From Tuberibacillus calidus DSM 17572 (GTDB lineage: Bacteria; Bacillota; Bacilli; Bacillales; Sporolactobacillaceae), in contig NZ_AUMM01000004.1 of NCBI RefSeq assembly GCF_000430685.1, positions 107,788 to 171,787 of the forward strand: 64,000 bases of DNA. The letters run 5' to 3'. Positions 8,923-23,369 of this stretch are shown piece by piece; position 1 is the first letter of the stretch, and each line of letters begins with the position of its first letter. A program made the translations under genes and the position numbers. A model generated the notes under the pieces. That model was given only the letters and a program-made list of their open reading frames with translations. It was not told the origin of the DNA and did no database searches.

Positions 8923-9319
8923 ATGAACGAGTTGACTTGGTTACGCCGCATCATCCTCAGCCTGACAAGCTGCATTTTACTTATTTCAATCCTTCTATGG
9001 TTTTTAGTTCCTGCCAAGTCCTTAGTCGCTGGTTTTATCCTCGGCGGGGCGATCAGTCTCTACAATGTTCTTTATTTAGCACGGCGCGTACAAATTGCTG
9101 GTATGCTGGTTATAAGTGGTTCGACGCGGCGAGCGGGCCTCGGTTTTTTCAATCGAGTATTAATGATAGCCTTTGCAATCATCTTGGCCTATCGCTTTCC
9201 GCAATGGATCGATTTCCGCACCCTCATGTTAGGCATACCGCTCTGTTATGCCATGCTAGTACCCGCCTCGTGCTTCTATGTAAAGAAAGAAAAAATGCTG
9301 CGGGAAGGGAGGAATATGC

Positions 9320-9342
<23 letters not shown>
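8923..9342 (+). CDS. atpI: ATP synthase subunit I
   Basis: A 139-residue membrane protein with four hydrophobic helices, in the position of atpI. Members of the family help assemble the c-ring in some bacteria. A charged tail (KKEKMLREGRNMLGNHPEN) closes the protein. It overlaps the next gene, atpB, by 23 bases, suggesting translational coupling. Sequence conservation in this family is low, so the call depends on topology, size and operon position. Confidence 0.85.
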
Positions 9343-10308
<966 letters not shown>

Positions 10309-10322
10309 ACAAAAAGTCGATT

Positions 10323-10342
10323 GGCGGGAAAAAAGTCCCGCC
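10323..10342 (+). other. Intercistronic hairpin between atpE and atpF
   Basis: GGCGGGA (10323-10329) pairs perfectly with TCCCGCC (10336-10342) around a 6-base loop, followed by TTCTATTC. It may be a 3' stabiliser or partial terminator that raises atpE over downstream genes. The T-run is weak. The rest of the 207-bp gap shows nothing recognisable. Confidence 0.6.
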
Positions 10343-10515
10343 TTCTATTCTGAAAAGACCGACATTATGAATGATTGTTGCTGCAGCTATAGATGATTCT
10401 TAAAGCTATTATCCTGCGATTCACAATCGTTCCAATGAATTATGTGAAATTTACCATATTCTTATGTCCCCAAAATGAAGGCGCCAAAGCTTTTTGATGA
10501 AGGGAGTGACCAAGG

Positions 10516-11000
10516 GTGCTGGAATTCCATTTAGGTACGATTTTATTCCAACTCGTCGTTTTCCTTGTATTAATGATCATTGTCACAAAGATTGCCATCG
10601 GTCCTGTCACGGACATGATGAAAAAGCGTCAAGACCACATTGATCAACAATTAAACGAGGCAGAACAAAGCCAAAAGGAAGCGCGCGAATTGCTCGCTAA
10701 GCAGCAAGAGGAATTGAAGAAAACGCGCGAAGAAGCACATCTTATTATTGAAAACGAGAAAAAACGCGCCGAAGCCCAAGCTCAGGAAATTATCAACCAA
10801 GCGAAGGCTCGTGCCGATCGAATGATAGAAGAAGCAAAGCTTGAGATCAATAATGAAAAGGCAAAAGCTATTGCCTCCCTTCGCGACGAAGTGGCTGAAC
10901 TGTCCATGCTACTTGCATCTAAGGTTCTCGAACGCGAAGTGAAAAAAGCGGATCACGAAAAAGAACTGGATGCCTTTATCAAACAGGTAGGGGATCGTCT

Positions 11001-11004
<4 letters not shown>
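10516..11004 (+). CDS. atpF: F-type ATP synthase subunit b
   Basis: Peripheral stalk subunit: one N-terminal membrane helix (about residues 5-27) followed by a long, highly charged coiled coil rich in Glu, Lys, Ala and Gln to the end. The motif ITKIAIGPVTDMMKKRQDHI after the membrane helix is characteristic; it spans residues 22-42. The 162 residues are the normal length. It starts with GTG after GAAGGGAGTG. Its stop overlaps the atpH start by four bases (ATGA). Confidence 0.95.
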
Positions 11005-13062
<2,058 letters not shown>

Positions 13063-13067
13063 TCGCG

Positions 13068-13096
13068 GGTCAGACACCGCCAAGCGGTGGCTGACC
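13068..13096 (+). other. Strong intercistronic hairpin between atpA and atpG
   Basis: GGTCAG-a-CACCGC-caa-GCGGTG-g-CTGACC: two perfect 6-bp blocks separated by one mismatch, with a three-base loop, starting 5 bases after the atpA stop. No T-run follows (CTCTTAAAAAGG), so it is probably an mRNA processing or stability element, not a terminator. Confidence 0.75.
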
Positions 13097-13120
13097 TCTT
13101 AAAAAGGTGGTGAACGACTC

Positions 13121-13984
13121 TTGGCCTCTTTGCGTGACCTTAAATCCAAAATTAATGCAACGAAAAAAACCCGCCAAATCACCAATGCCATGCATATGGT
13201 AGCGGCGGCTAACCTCAACCGCTCCCAGCTTCAAGCCGAAGCTTATCAGGAGTATATGAATAAGCTAAGAAGCGTTGTCGCCCATATCGCATCTGGTAAC
13301 AAAGGCAGCCTTCGTCATCCTATGTTGGAAACACGGCCGGTCAAAAAAGTCGGCTATATCGTCATCGCCGGTGAACGGGGGTTGGCCGGCGCCTATAACA
13401 ACAACGTTTTTAAAGCCTTGGAGGCTCTGATCAAAGATAAGAACCAGTCCAAAGACGATTATACGGGCTTGGTCGTCGGGCGTATGGCGCAAAGATATTT
13501 TGAAAAACGTCAAATGCCCGTTTCCTCACAGGCTGTCGGTATACCGGATCAACCGTCTTTTGAATCCATTAAGGCATTAGCAAAAGATGCGGTCAGGCTG
13601 TTTGAAAACCAAGAAATTGATGAGCTTCACATCATCTATACTCACTTTGTGAGCGCCATCTCCCAACAAGTTCGCACGGTTCAACTTTTACCGCTCACCG
13701 ATGTTGAATCAGGCGGGGATCATAAAACCTATTATGAGTATGAACCGTCCGAAAATGAAGTGTTGGAAACCCTTCTGCCGCAATATATCGAGGGGTACAT
13801 TTACGGTGCCTTGCTCGATGCCAAAGCAGCGGAACACGCTGCCCGCATGACGGCCATGAAGAACTCAACGGACAACGCCAGCGAAATGATCGAACGCTAT
13901 ACGCTGCAATATAACCGCGCGCGTCAAGCGGCGATCACGCAAGAAATTAGTGAAATTGTCGGCGGTGCCAACGCCTTGCAATAA
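13121..13984 (+). CDS. atpG: F-type ATP synthase subunit gamma
   Basis: Central rotor shaft linking the c-ring to the catalytic hexamer. The 287-residue protein opens with LRDLKSKINATKKTRQIT and ends with the signature ITQEISEIVGGANALQ, the long N- and C-terminal helices of the coiled-coil shaft. The start is a TTG at 13121 preceded by AAAAAGGTGG. Length is normal. It is the eighth gene of the operon. Confidence 0.97.
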   Translation: MASLRDLKSKINATKKTRQITNAMHMVAAANLNRSQLQAEAYQEYMNKLRSVVAHIASGNKGSLRHPMLETRPVKKVGYIVIAGERGLAGAYNNNVFKALEALIKDKNQSKDDYTGLVVGRMAQRYFEKRQMPVSSQAVGIPDQPSFESIKALAKDAVRLFENQEIDELHIIYTHFVSAISQQVRTVQLLPLTDVESGGDHKTYYEYEPSENEVLETLLPQYIEGYIYGALLDAKAAEHAARMTAMKNSTDNASEMIERYTLQYNRARQAAITQEISEIVGGANALQ

Positions 13985-14037
13985 ATTGAACGTACGGTGT
14001 GGTTAAAATTGACCACGTGCTCAAGCTATTTCGTTAG

Positions 14038-15471
<1,434 letters not shown>

Positions 15472-15503
15472 TGCGCGGGATGCTACCCAAGGAGGGTTGC
15501 TAA

Positions 15504-15905
<402 letters not shown>

Positions 15906-15911
15906 TAAACG

Positions 15912-15945
15912 AAAACCACGGCCCGTCCGTGGTTTTTGTTTTTGT
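15912..15945 (+). terminator. Rho-independent terminator of the atp operon
   Basis: AAAACCACGG (15912-15921) pairs perfectly with CCGTGGTTTT (15927-15936), followed by TGTTTTTGTT. Confidence 0.92.
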
Positions 15946-15964
15946 TATACTGTAAAGAAAAGAT

Positions 15965-16018
15965 AGCCACTAAGCCCTTGCCTTCACCCAAAAAGCTTGG
16001 CAGCGGCAAGTTTTCCTT
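15965..16018. repeat. Dispersed palindromic repeat, copy after atpC
   Basis: Contains GCCACTAAG, then CTTGCC (15977-15982) pairing with GGCAAG (16005-16010), with CACCCAAAAAGCTTGGCAG between. Compared with the 56.1-kb copy the stem bases differ on both sides in a compensating way. Confidence 0.65.
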
Positions 16019-16191
16019 ATGAACGAAGTGATAAAGTTTCCCGCTATTGAACACGTTTTTGTCTTCCCATGAAAAGCTCACAAAATTACTTTAATTTTAA
16101 CAGCGCAATTATGTTACAATAAACCTAATTGAATTTTTAGTTCAGGCGACGAACGGCCTAAGGGCTTACACTGAATGAGGAGGAATGGGTT

Positions 16192-16419
16192 GTGTCAAGC
16201 TTTGGTGCTTATGCCGCTTTGTATTTGTTCATACATATTCTTTCCTTGATCCTTACTTGGTGGGCGATGCAATCGGTAAAGTTTGATGTCATATTAAAAA
16301 ATCCCAACAGCCCGCGTGCCAAAGTGTTTATGCTCCTCATCGCCATTGCCATAAGTTACCTCGTTGGTCAATTTTTTATTAATTACTTCAACCGTTCAAT
16401 GGAATTACCGTATTTTTGA
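16192..16419 (+). CDS. ywzB: DUF1146 small membrane protein YwzB
   Basis: A 75-residue integral membrane protein with two hydrophobic helices (about residues 8-27 and 42-62) separated by a short cytoplasmic or external loop containing KNPNSPRAKVF. It matches the DUF1146/YwzB family, found downstream of the atp operon in Bacillus and relatives. Function unknown. The start is GTG after GAGGAGGAATGGG. ywmB and murA follow in the same direction. Confidence 0.85.
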   Translation: MSSFGAYAALYLFIHILSLILTWWAMQSVKFDVILKNPNSPRAKVFMLLIAIAISYLVGQFFINYFNRSMELPYF

Positions 16420-16511
16420 ATATTTCGCGGCGGCAGTGTCGATTTTTAGCGTAAAGTTCCACGTATGACCCTCTTCATACAGGTAAAACTGTAAATAAGG
16501 AGAGGAGTCAT

Positions 16512-17255
16512 ATGAAAAGAACGTTTTATGCCATGATTTTCATTATGTTGTTATTTCTTGGCGCATTGGCACGGTCACAGGCAATGGCCTTATCTTCCCC
16601 AACCGAAAAGGTTCCGCAACTTGTTCAAGCCTTACAAGAAGAAGGCGCTCATGTGCAAAAATGGTCACTGTATTCCCGCCACAAAATGACCGTTCAGTCA
16701 CCGCAAGACTTCATCAAAAAGGCCAAAAGCTTACAAAAGACTTTTCCTTCCTTCAACTGGTCTGGTCTCAAAACGGCGAACGGTCGAATGGAAATTTCCG
16801 CCGTCAATAAATTGCCAAATTTCCACGGCGAAGAACACATCATTTTGTTTTCCTACCCCCTCAAAGACACTTGGGTCACGTATATAATTTATGAACTCGT
16901 TGGGTCGTCCTGGGGTCAAAAAGAGTGGGCACAATTTTCCCCGAAACTTAACCACAGACTGGATGTATTGTTCCAAGAAAATGGGAAAATATTCGCTTGT
17001 GCTCAAGGTTTTTACAGTGATAAAATAGACATTGTGGTTTCAAAAAAAGCAAGTGAAATCCTCTCCCGTTTTCATGCCAAAGTGATTGAAAAGGTCGAGG
17101 AAAAAACGTTTGAATCTGTATCAGCATATACTAATCATTGGAAAGACTCCATTCAAACCAATGGACGGAAAATGAATCTACAAGTGGGCCTTAGATCCGT
17201 TGATCAAGGGACTACAGTGACAATTGGCACACCCATAATCACGATTGAATACTAA
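16512..17255 (+). CDS. ywmB: YwmB family secreted protein
   Basis: A 247-residue protein with an N-terminal signal peptide (hydrophobic residues about 6-26, cleavage likely after SQAMA). It belongs to the YwmB family, which has a TATA-box-binding-protein-like fold, in the conserved position between ywzB and murA. The function is unknown; export and linkage to murA and spoIID suggest an envelope or sporulation role, which is inference. The ATG follows AGGAGAGGAG. No catalytic motif is apparent. Confidence 0.82.
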   Translation: MKRTFYAMIFIMLLFLGALARSQAMALSSPTEKVPQLVQALQEEGAHVQKWSLYSRHKMTVQSPQDFIKKAKSLQKTFPSFNWSGLKTANGRMEISAVNKLPNFHGEEHIILFSYPLKDTWVTYIIYELVGSSWGQKEWAQFSPKLNHRLDVLFQENGKIFACAQGFYSDKIDIVVSKKASEILSRFHAKVIEKVEEKTFESVSAYTNHWKDSIQTNGRKMNLQVGLRSVDQGTTVTIGTPIITIEY

Positions 17256-17345
17256 TAAAGTGTACGGTTGGGCAAATGCCCGTGGTCTAAGCCGCTTAAA
17301 AAGAGATAAAACAGCATAAAGAAAATGGACGCGGAGGGGAATATA

Positions 17346-18668
17346 TTGGAAAAAATCATTGTCCGAGGCGGTAAACGGTTAAGCGGAACCGTTCGCGTTG
17401 ACGGAGCAAAGAACGCCGTATTGCCTGTCATTGCCGCATCAATCTTGGCAAATAAAGGGATAAGTAAAATTTATAATGTTCCCGCTTTGGCGGATGTATA
17501 TACGATCAACGAAGTCCTGCGGCACTTGAAAGCCGATGTGGAATTTGAGGATAACGTCATAACGGTGAACGCACAAGCTGCACTAAACACGGAAGCGCCT
17601 TTTGAATATGTGAGAAAAATGCGCGCCTCTTTTGTCGTCATGGGCCCGCTCCTCGCGCGTGTTGGGCATGCGCGCATCGCACTTCCGGGGGGTTGTGCCA
17701 TTGGTTCAAGGCCCATTGATCAACATCTTAAAGGCTTTGAAGCGATGGGAGCAAAGGTCAATATCGGGAACGGTTTTATCGAGGCTAAAGTCGACGGCGA
17801 ATTAAAAGGGGCAAATATTTACCTTGATTTCCCAAGCGTTGGTGCCACTGAAAACATTATGATGGCCGCGGTTTTAGCGAATGGTGAGACGTTGATTGAA
17901 AACTGTGCTCGCGAACCCGAAATCGTTGACCTAGCCAATTTCTTAAATGCCATGGGGGCGAAAGTAAAAGGTGCCGGTACGAGTACGATTCATATTACCG
18001 GTGTGAAACAATTAAAAGGAGCCACCCATGAAATCATCCCCGACCGAATTGAAGCCGGCACTTATATGATCGCCGCTGCGATAACGGGAGGAAATGTTCT
18101 CGTTGAAAATGCGGTCGCTGACCACCTTCGTCCCCTGATCGCCAAACTGACGGAGATGGGGGTTATCGTTGAACCGGAGTTAAACGGAATCCGAGTGATC
18201 GGTCCAGACATTATTCGCCCGGCCGACATCAAAACGATGCCGCATCCCGGGTTTCCGACCGATTTGCAATCGCAAATGATGGCCCTTTTATTAAAGGCGA
18301 AAGGGACGGCGGTCATCACGGAAACGGTTTTTGAAAATCGCTTCATGCACGTGGAAGAATTCCGCCGCATGAACGCTGATATTAAAATTGAAGGCCGCTC
18401 GGCCATAATTAGCGGTCCGTGCAAACTTCAGGGGGCTGAAGTGGTAGCCACCGATCTGCGTGCAGGTGCGGCACTAGTCATCGCCGGTTTAGTCGCAAAT
18501 GGCACAACCAAAGTCACGGGGTTAAAGCATATTGACCGTGGTTATGTGGACTTCGCCGGCAAACTCCGCGCACTTGGCGCCGACATCGAGCGCGTAGACA
18601 TGGAAGAAACCGAACTGGTTACTGCATCAAAAGCACCAAAACTTAACATGAAACCGAAATTCGCTTAA
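17346..18668 (+). CDS. murA: UDP-N-acetylglucosamine 1-carboxyvinyltransferase
   Basis: First committed step of peptidoglycan synthesis: transfers enolpyruvate from PEP to UDP-GlcNAc. The 440-residue protein contains [20 protein letters not shown] at the start and the active-site loop [15 protein letters not shown]. Its cysteine (Cys117) is the fosfomycin target, so fosfomycin sensitivity at the enzyme level is expected. The start is a TTG at 17346, set by GGAGGGG (17333-17339). An in-frame ATG at 17325 lies upstream of that site and is less likely. Its own terminator follows. Confidence 0.96.
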   Translation: MEKIIVRGGKRLSGTVRVDGAKNAVLPVIAASILANKGISKIYNVPALADVYTINEVLRHLKADVEFEDNVITVNAQAALNTEAPFEYVRKMRASFVVMGPLLARVGHARIALPGGCAIGSRPIDQHLKGFEAMGAKVNIGNGFIEAKVDGELKGANIYLDFPSVGATENIMMAAVLANGETLIENCAREPEIVDLANFLNAMGAKVKGAGTSTIHITGVKQLKGATHEIIPDRIEAGTYMIAAAITGGNVLVENAVADHLRPLIAKLTEMGVIVEPELNGIRVIGPDIIRPADIKTMPHPGFPTDLQSQMMALLLKAKGTAVITETVFENRFMHVEEFRRMNADIKIEGRSAIISGPCKLQGAEVVATDLRAGAALVIAGLVANGTTKVTGLKHIDRGYVDFAGKLRALGADIERVDMEETELVTASKAPKLNMKPKFA

Positions 18669-18682
18669 TGGATATTGATAAA

Positions 18683-18712
18683 AAGGAGCCGCCGTCCGGC
18701 TTCTTTTTCTTA
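18683..18712 (+). terminator. Rho-independent terminator after murA
   Basis: AAGGAGCCG (18683-18691) pairs with CGGCTTCTT (18697-18705) with one G-T wobble, followed by TTTCTT. Confidence 0.8.
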
Positions 18713-18997
18713 TATTCCTCTGTTTTACAACCAGCTGTATTTTTATAAGGCTTAGGCGTCCTCCACTGTCGTCTACCGCGATGACACACCGTATTTTTAC
18801 TGACCGATATCACACGGTGCACTATGCTCTGCGGCCGCTCATGCGATTCTCTAAACCATTTTTATGAAAACAGACATCCAAAAAGAACAATTTTAAATAA
18901 CATTCTTTTATAAAAATTTCATTTAACCATAAAAAGGTTCTACCAGCTTGTCCAATCCCATATGTTTTATAAAAAGGACAAAATGGAGGACCTCATC
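18713..18997. other. Intergenic region before spoIID
   Basis: A 285-bp AT-rich spacer. It should hold the sigma-E promoter expected for spoIID, but I could not place one confidently. GGAGG at about 18985 is the ribosome binding site. Confidence 0.4.
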
Positions 18998-19978
18998 ATG
19001 AAACGTTCCATCCTCGTTTTAATTGCTCTATTCGTCGCAGTGGCCATTGTGATTCCTGCCCTTATTGTCCTTCCGTTTTCCGAGCACAAAAATCCGGAGA
19101 CGACGAAGGTTTTAGCGAAATCGAAAAAAAGCCAAATTCAACACGATCCCAACATCGCCATACCCGTCATGAGGCATGCTACCAAGAAAGTGACTCATGT
19201 CGGATTAAGGGATTACTTGATTGGCGTTGTCGCCAGTGAAATGCCCGCCAAATTCGAGCTGGAGGCATTAAAAGCGCAAGCGATCGCGGCGCGCACCTAC
19301 ATCGCCCGTTTTATGATGACTGCCGGAGCCGATGACGCCGTCACGGATACCCCGGATGATCAAGTGTATGAAAGCCGAGCCGAGCTTAAGAAAGCCTGGG
19401 GCTCTACATACAATGCAAAAATGAAAAAAATCACGGAGGCCGTTGACCAAACGGCTGGATTAGTGCTGACTTATAAAGGTGACTTGATCTCACCATCATT
19501 TTTTTCAACAAGCAACGGCTATACTGAAAACGCCGAAGCCTATTGGCAGAAACCGGTGCCATATTTAAAATCCGTGAAAAGCACGTGGGATAAGTCTTCT
19601 CCTAAATTTTTACGGACAGTAGAAAAACCTGTTACAGAAATCGAGGAAAAGTTAGGGGTGCACTTGCCGAGACAAAATGGGACGGTCGGCACCATTCTAT
19701 CGCGCACGCCGGGTAAGCGTGTGGCCGAATTTAAAATCGGAGGCATCGTTTTCACCGGTCGCGAAATCCGTGAAGAATTGAATCTGTACTCTGCCGACTT
19801 CAAAATGGAACGCATCGGCAGCAAAGTGAAGATCACCACCAAAGGCTACGGCCACGGCATCGGCATGAGCCAGTACGGCGCCAACGGCATGGCTAAGGAA
19901 GGCAAAAGCTGCGAAGACATTTTGAAATACTATTACCGCGGCGTGACCCTTTCCAAGCTTTCGGATTTTATTAAGTAA
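18998..19978 (+). CDS. spoIID: Stage II sporulation protein D (lytic transglycosylase)
   Basis: Mother-cell membrane-anchored lytic transglycosylase that, with SpoIIP and SpoIIM, remodels septal peptidoglycan during engulfment. The 326-residue protein has an N-terminal membrane anchor (about residues 5-27). The SpoIID domain follows: LRDYLIGVVASEMPAKFELEALKAQAIAARTY at about 65-96, with the catalytic Glu expected in ASEMP. It ends with the conserved GYGHGIGMSQYGANGMA. The start ATG 18998 has GGAGG 8 bases upstream; an earlier in-frame ATG at 18962 lacks one. Linked to murA as in B. subtilis. Confidence 0.95.
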   Translation: MKRSILVLIALFVAVAIVIPALIVLPFSEHKNPETTKVLAKSKKSQIQHDPNIAIPVMRHATKKVTHVGLRDYLIGVVASEMPAKFELEALKAQAIAARTYIARFMMTAGADDAVTDTPDDQVYESRAELKKAWGSTYNAKMKKITEAVDQTAGLVLTYKGDLISPSFFSTSNGYTENAEAYWQKPVPYLKSVKSTWDKSSPKFLRTVEKPVTEIEEKLGVHLPRQNGTVGTILSRTPGKRVAEFKIGGIVFTGREIREELNLYSADFKMERIGSKVKITTKGYGHGIGMSQYGANGMAKEGKSCEDILKYYYRGVTLSKLSDFIK

Positions 19979-20152
19979 AGTGTAGGGCTCACCGGATAAT
20001 GTCCAAAGCATAAGAAGTATTGTTGGGGCGGTTGCATTAAAACACATTCCAATGTATTTTTTAAAATAAATTAACGAAAAATAATATGTTTTTTAAAAAT
20101 ATAAGTATAGATCCTCGGAAATCTGTTCAGAATGATTTCTGAGGTGATGCAA

Positions 20153-20980
20153 ATGTCAGATAAAAAGATGACTCCGCAAGAGGAACAAATCAGCAAATTG
20201 CGGAAGCTTACCAAAAAACGTTGGTTTTACCCGGCTGTATATCTCTGTGCTGCTGCTGTCGTCATGATCGGTTCATTATGGATTCAGCACAGCATGTCGG
20301 ACAACCAGCACAAAGAAAAAGGCCAAACGGCACTTCATCAGGGCAAAAATGAGGCCATTCCTGTTAACAGTGCCAAAGAAGTATTTAAATGGCCGGTTGC
20401 TGATAAAAATGCCGTTAAAGTGGCCGTCCCGTTTTATGACGTTAATGCGGATGCCACTGAACAGGCTGCCGCTCTTCTAAATTATGATAATACTTTTGTG
20501 CCGAACAAAGGAATTTGCATCGTTAAGAGCGACAACAAAAGTTTTGATGTCATGGCATCAATGAGCGGTAAAGTTGTCAAAGCGCAAAAAGATGATCTGC
20601 TTGGTTACTTCGTTGATATCGAGCATAAAGACGGTGTTCACACCATTTATCAAAGCCTGGCATCCATCGCCGTTGAAGAAGGGCAAACCGTCACTCAAGG
20701 TGATGTGATTGGTACGGCCGGTACGGAAAAACTGATGACAGACCTCGGACCGCATTTGCATTTTGAAATTCGCAAAGACGGTGTGGCTGTTAATCCGACC
20801 GATTACTTCCAAAAAGGGTTGGCTAGCCTTGATGATGTTAACAAGGCAACCGAAAAAACGAGCGTGGACAAACAAAACAACAATGACAGCGAATCAAACG
20901 TAAAGGAAAACACGCCTTCCCCTGAGGAAAGCAGCACGTCAACCGATCAAGGCGACCAAACCGACGCAAGCCACAGTTAA
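20153..20980 (+). CDS. spoIIQ: Stage II sporulation protein Q, degenerate LytM domain
   Basis: Forespore membrane protein that pairs with SpoIIIAH across the engulfing membranes. The 275-residue protein has one membrane helix (about 26-44), a LytM/M23 domain (about 95-215) and a low-complexity acidic, Ser/Thr/Asn-rich tail. The HLHFE motif (201-205) is kept. The other zinc ligands are not: the HxGxD motif reads NKGIC (118-122) and the YxHL motif reads YQSL with Ser168. So it should be catalytically dead and act as a binding module, as is known for B. subtilis SpoIIQ, which is also degenerate. The start ATG 20153 follows GAGGTG. Sigma-F control is expected. Confidence 0.93.
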   Translation: MSDKKMTPQEEQISKLRKLTKKRWFYPAVYLCAAAVVMIGSLWIQHSMSDNQHKEKGQTALHQGKNEAIPVNSAKEVFKWPVADKNAVKVAVPFYDVNADATEQAAALLNYDNTFVPNKGICIVKSDNKSFDVMASMSGKVVKAQKDDLLGYFVDIEHKDGVHTIYQSLASIAVEEGQTVTQGDVIGTAGTEKLMTDLGPHLHFEIRKDGVAVNPTDYFQKGLASLDDVNKATEKTSVDKQNNNDSESNVKENTPSPEESSTSTDQGDQTDASHS

Positions 20981-21012
20981 GTCTGTAAAACCAACGTTCG
21001 AAGTTTTCTATG

Positions 21013-21048
21013 CCATCGACAAAACAAATGACGTCGATGGTTTTTTTC
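21013..21048 (+). terminator. Rho-independent terminator after spoIIQ
   Basis: CCATCGAC (21013-21020) pairs with GTCGATGG (21033-21040), followed by seven T residues. Confidence 0.88.
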
Positions 21049-22141
21049 TTTGTGTTGGAATGAAAGATAAAATTTTTTCTGGTGGCCGACCTAAATGTCG
21101 CTCGGCAATCAAATGTTAGGAGAATCCAGGCACGGTTAAGGGGCTCAGCCGCCTTTGCGCGACTTTTTAAGGTTCTCGACACGCGAAAGCGTTCCGCAAA
21201 AAAGTAGAATCACTACATCCTTCGGTTCAATGGCGGCCGAAACGTCGCGCAGCAATCAGATTTTCAAGACGCGGCTAATCAAACACAAAAAAAGAGCCCC
21301 GCCAGAGGAGTATGTAGGCGGGTTGGCCGGTTGACCAAAATGGGTGTTGAGGGCCTATAAAAGGCATGTACAGAAAGGATGCTTTAGAAATGACTTTCTC
21401 TATTTTGGGGATTGCAGTAAATATTTTTTACGGGACAAACGAAGCCGTAGACAGGTTGTGAGACACGTCCCGATCACTGCCTGTGGCTAAAAAATAGCTT
21501 TTGGGGTGAGTTTTGCCATCAAGGTGGACATCAGAGAATGTTGTTTTGGGAGTAAAGGTTGACTTATAAGTAGAAGAAGGAAAAGGAATTTGTTCAACTT
21601 CCTCAGTTCCGTTATAACCTGTATCCACCCGATGCATAGCTCAGCTGGAAATAGATATTCCAAAAGCTTTTTTCGCCTGAAGTATGAACACAGGAGTAAG
21701 AAAGGTTGGGAGTCTAAGGGTTGACAGTCGAGGTCGATTTCCAGTGGAATTGTTGCCGACTCTGGCATCATGACTTTTTCTAATTTCCTATATTCGACAT
21801 AAATCGCAAAAATCCTCCTATTTTTTGTAGAAAAATATAAAAGGTTTCCAATTAGAATGCTTATCTGATAGACATTTTATGTGCCTTCGTTTCAAAATAA
21901 AGTTTTTTAAGCAAAACTGATTCTCCATTCTACAAAGGTGCGTTTTATATGAATCTGGCTCAGTAATTACAAATGAGAAAATTGGTAAACCCAATCACCT
22001 TCGATGATGAGCGCAAGGAATTGTTCGGTTTGATTTGTGTCCAGTCAATTCCGCAAAACAAGTCTAAGAGTTAGAGAAAAAAGGAAAACCCCTCCCCGGC
22101 ATCGAAAACATAAATGATGAACACATTAGGGAGGGAATGAC
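21049..22141. other. Gene-poor 1.1 kb between spoIIQ and the DUF1028 gene
   Basis: No convincing protein gene. Contents: two related short motifs (GCCGACCTAAATGTCGCTCGGCAATC near 21083 and GCCGAAACGTCGCGCAGCAATCAG near 21236, listed by position, the second also found near 52495), an orphan minus-strand terminator (21286-21322), and minus-strand open frames at 21428-21771 with no clear start. AT-rich DNA leads into the next gene. spoIIID, often next to spoIIQ in Bacillales, is not here. Confidence 0.5.
21286..21322 (-). terminator. Orphan minus-strand terminator
   Basis: Read on the minus strand, CCCGCC (21322-21317) pairs with GGCGGG (21303-21298), followed by GCTCTTTTTTT. No intact minus-strand gene ends here, suggesting a lost or degraded gene or a small RNA to the right. 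Confidence 0.6.
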
Positions 22142-23029
22142 GTGACGGCTAAAGAACCAAAGGATATCATTGCAACTTTTTCCATCGTTGGTTATGACCC
22201 CGCTGCCCAGGAGTGGGGGGTTGCTGTTCAATCAAAATTTTTAGCGGTTGGCGCAGTCGTTCCGTTTGCTAAAGCCGGAGTCGGTGCCATCGCCACTCAA
22301 TCCATGGCCAACACGGCATACGGTCCGGACGGATTAGCGCTTTTAGAGAAGGGCTATAGCGCCGAAGAAGTACTGAACATGCTGATTAAAGACGATCCAG
22401 ATCGCGACATGCGGCAAGTGGGTATCGTGGATGCCAAAGGTGGATCCGCATCATATACAGGAAAAGACTGCTACGAATGGGCAGGGGGAGTGACCGGCCC
22501 TAACTTTGCGGCACAAGGCAATATTCTAGTCGGTGAAGAAACCGTGCAAGCAATGGCTCACACCTTCCAGGAGGCAACCGGCACCCTTGCCGAGCGGCTT
22601 ATTAAGGCGCTTGATGCGGGTCAAAATGCTGGCGGCGACCGGCGCGGCCGGCAATCCGCTGCCCTTTTAGTCGTCCGCGAAAAAGGCGGGTACGGCGGCT
22701 ATAATGATCGCGCTATTGATCTCCGAGTCGATGATCATCCTGACCCGATAAAGGAGCTTGAGCGGATTTACAAGCTGCAACAACTTTATTTTTCTCCACC
22801 AAAAGCAGAAGACATTGTCCCGATCACGAGTGAATTAAAGGAAGAGCTCGTCCGCGAACTCACTCGCACCGGTTTTATCAAGGACGGAACGAAAACGCTG
22901 ACCGATGATGCCTTCTACAAAGCGCTCACCACCTTTTTCCACACGGAAAATTTCGAGGAGCGCGAACAGCCACGGGGACAAATCGATATGGCCGTTGTTC
23001 ACTTCCTAAGAAAAATGCCGTCGGCTTGA
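22142..23029 (+). CDS. DUF1028 (Ntn-hydrolase fold) protein with C-terminal extension
   Basis: A 295-residue protein. Residues about 8-215 form a DUF1028 domain, a family assigned to the Ntn-hydrolase superfamily: ATFSIVGYDPAAQEWGVAVQSK, VPFAKAGVGAIATQS (each listed by key residues) and AGGDRRGRQSAALLV. The C-terminal 80 residues resemble the peptidoglycan-binding-like extension seen in some members. Function is not established. DUF1028 genes often sit beside gamma-glutamyltransferase and peptide transporter genes, as here, so amide or peptide hydrolysis is a reasonable guess. The start is GTG after TTAGGGAGGG. A terminator follows, so it is its own unit. Confidence 0.88.
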   Translation: MTAKEPKDIIATFSIVGYDPAAQEWGVAVQSKFLAVGAVVPFAKAGVGAIATQSMANTAYGPDGLALLEKGYSAEEVLNMLIKDDPDRDMRQVGIVDAKGGSASYTGKDCYEWAGGVTGPNFAAQGNILVGEETVQAMAHTFQEATGTLAERLIKALDAGQNAGGDRRGRQSAALLVVREKGGYGGYNDRAIDLRVDDHPDPIKELERIYKLQQLYFSPPKAEDIVPITSELKEELVRELTRTGFIKDGTKTLTDDAFYKALTTFFHTENFEEREQPRGQIDMAVVHFLRKMPSA

Positions 23030-23145
23030 GCGTGTGGCTATCCCCAGCTATGGACAGGCCCACCATACGAACAGGAAATTGCGATGCGCTTTAGCAGAAG
23101 GTAACGGCGCCTATAGAACGTGCCTGATGCGAATAGAAAATATTA

Positions 23146-23175
23146 AAAGGGCTCACACCAAGCCCTTTATTTTTA
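23146..23175 (+). terminator. Rho-independent terminator after the DUF1028 gene
   Basis: AAAGGGCT (23146-23153) pairs with AGCCCTTT (23161-23168), followed by ATTTTTATA. Confidence 0.8.
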
Positions 23176-23369
23176 TAAAGTCAGGTTGCCACTTGTCATT
23201 TCAACTTTAACCATCGCTTGCCATGATCTTCCGCTTGGCGAAACCAACCCCTTACCAACTCGACAATACGTTTGCCCTTTGTAATAATATATTGACTTTT
23301 TTATATGTTTACGTTAACGTCGCATTAGCAGAGCTTTTCCGTAAGAGCCCTTTACATATAGAAAAAGGG

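Noticed and set aside
21389..21460. 23-codon frame beginning MTFSILGI, like a DUF1028 start
   Set aside because: Similarity is limited to a few residues, and the frame ends at once; probably chance.
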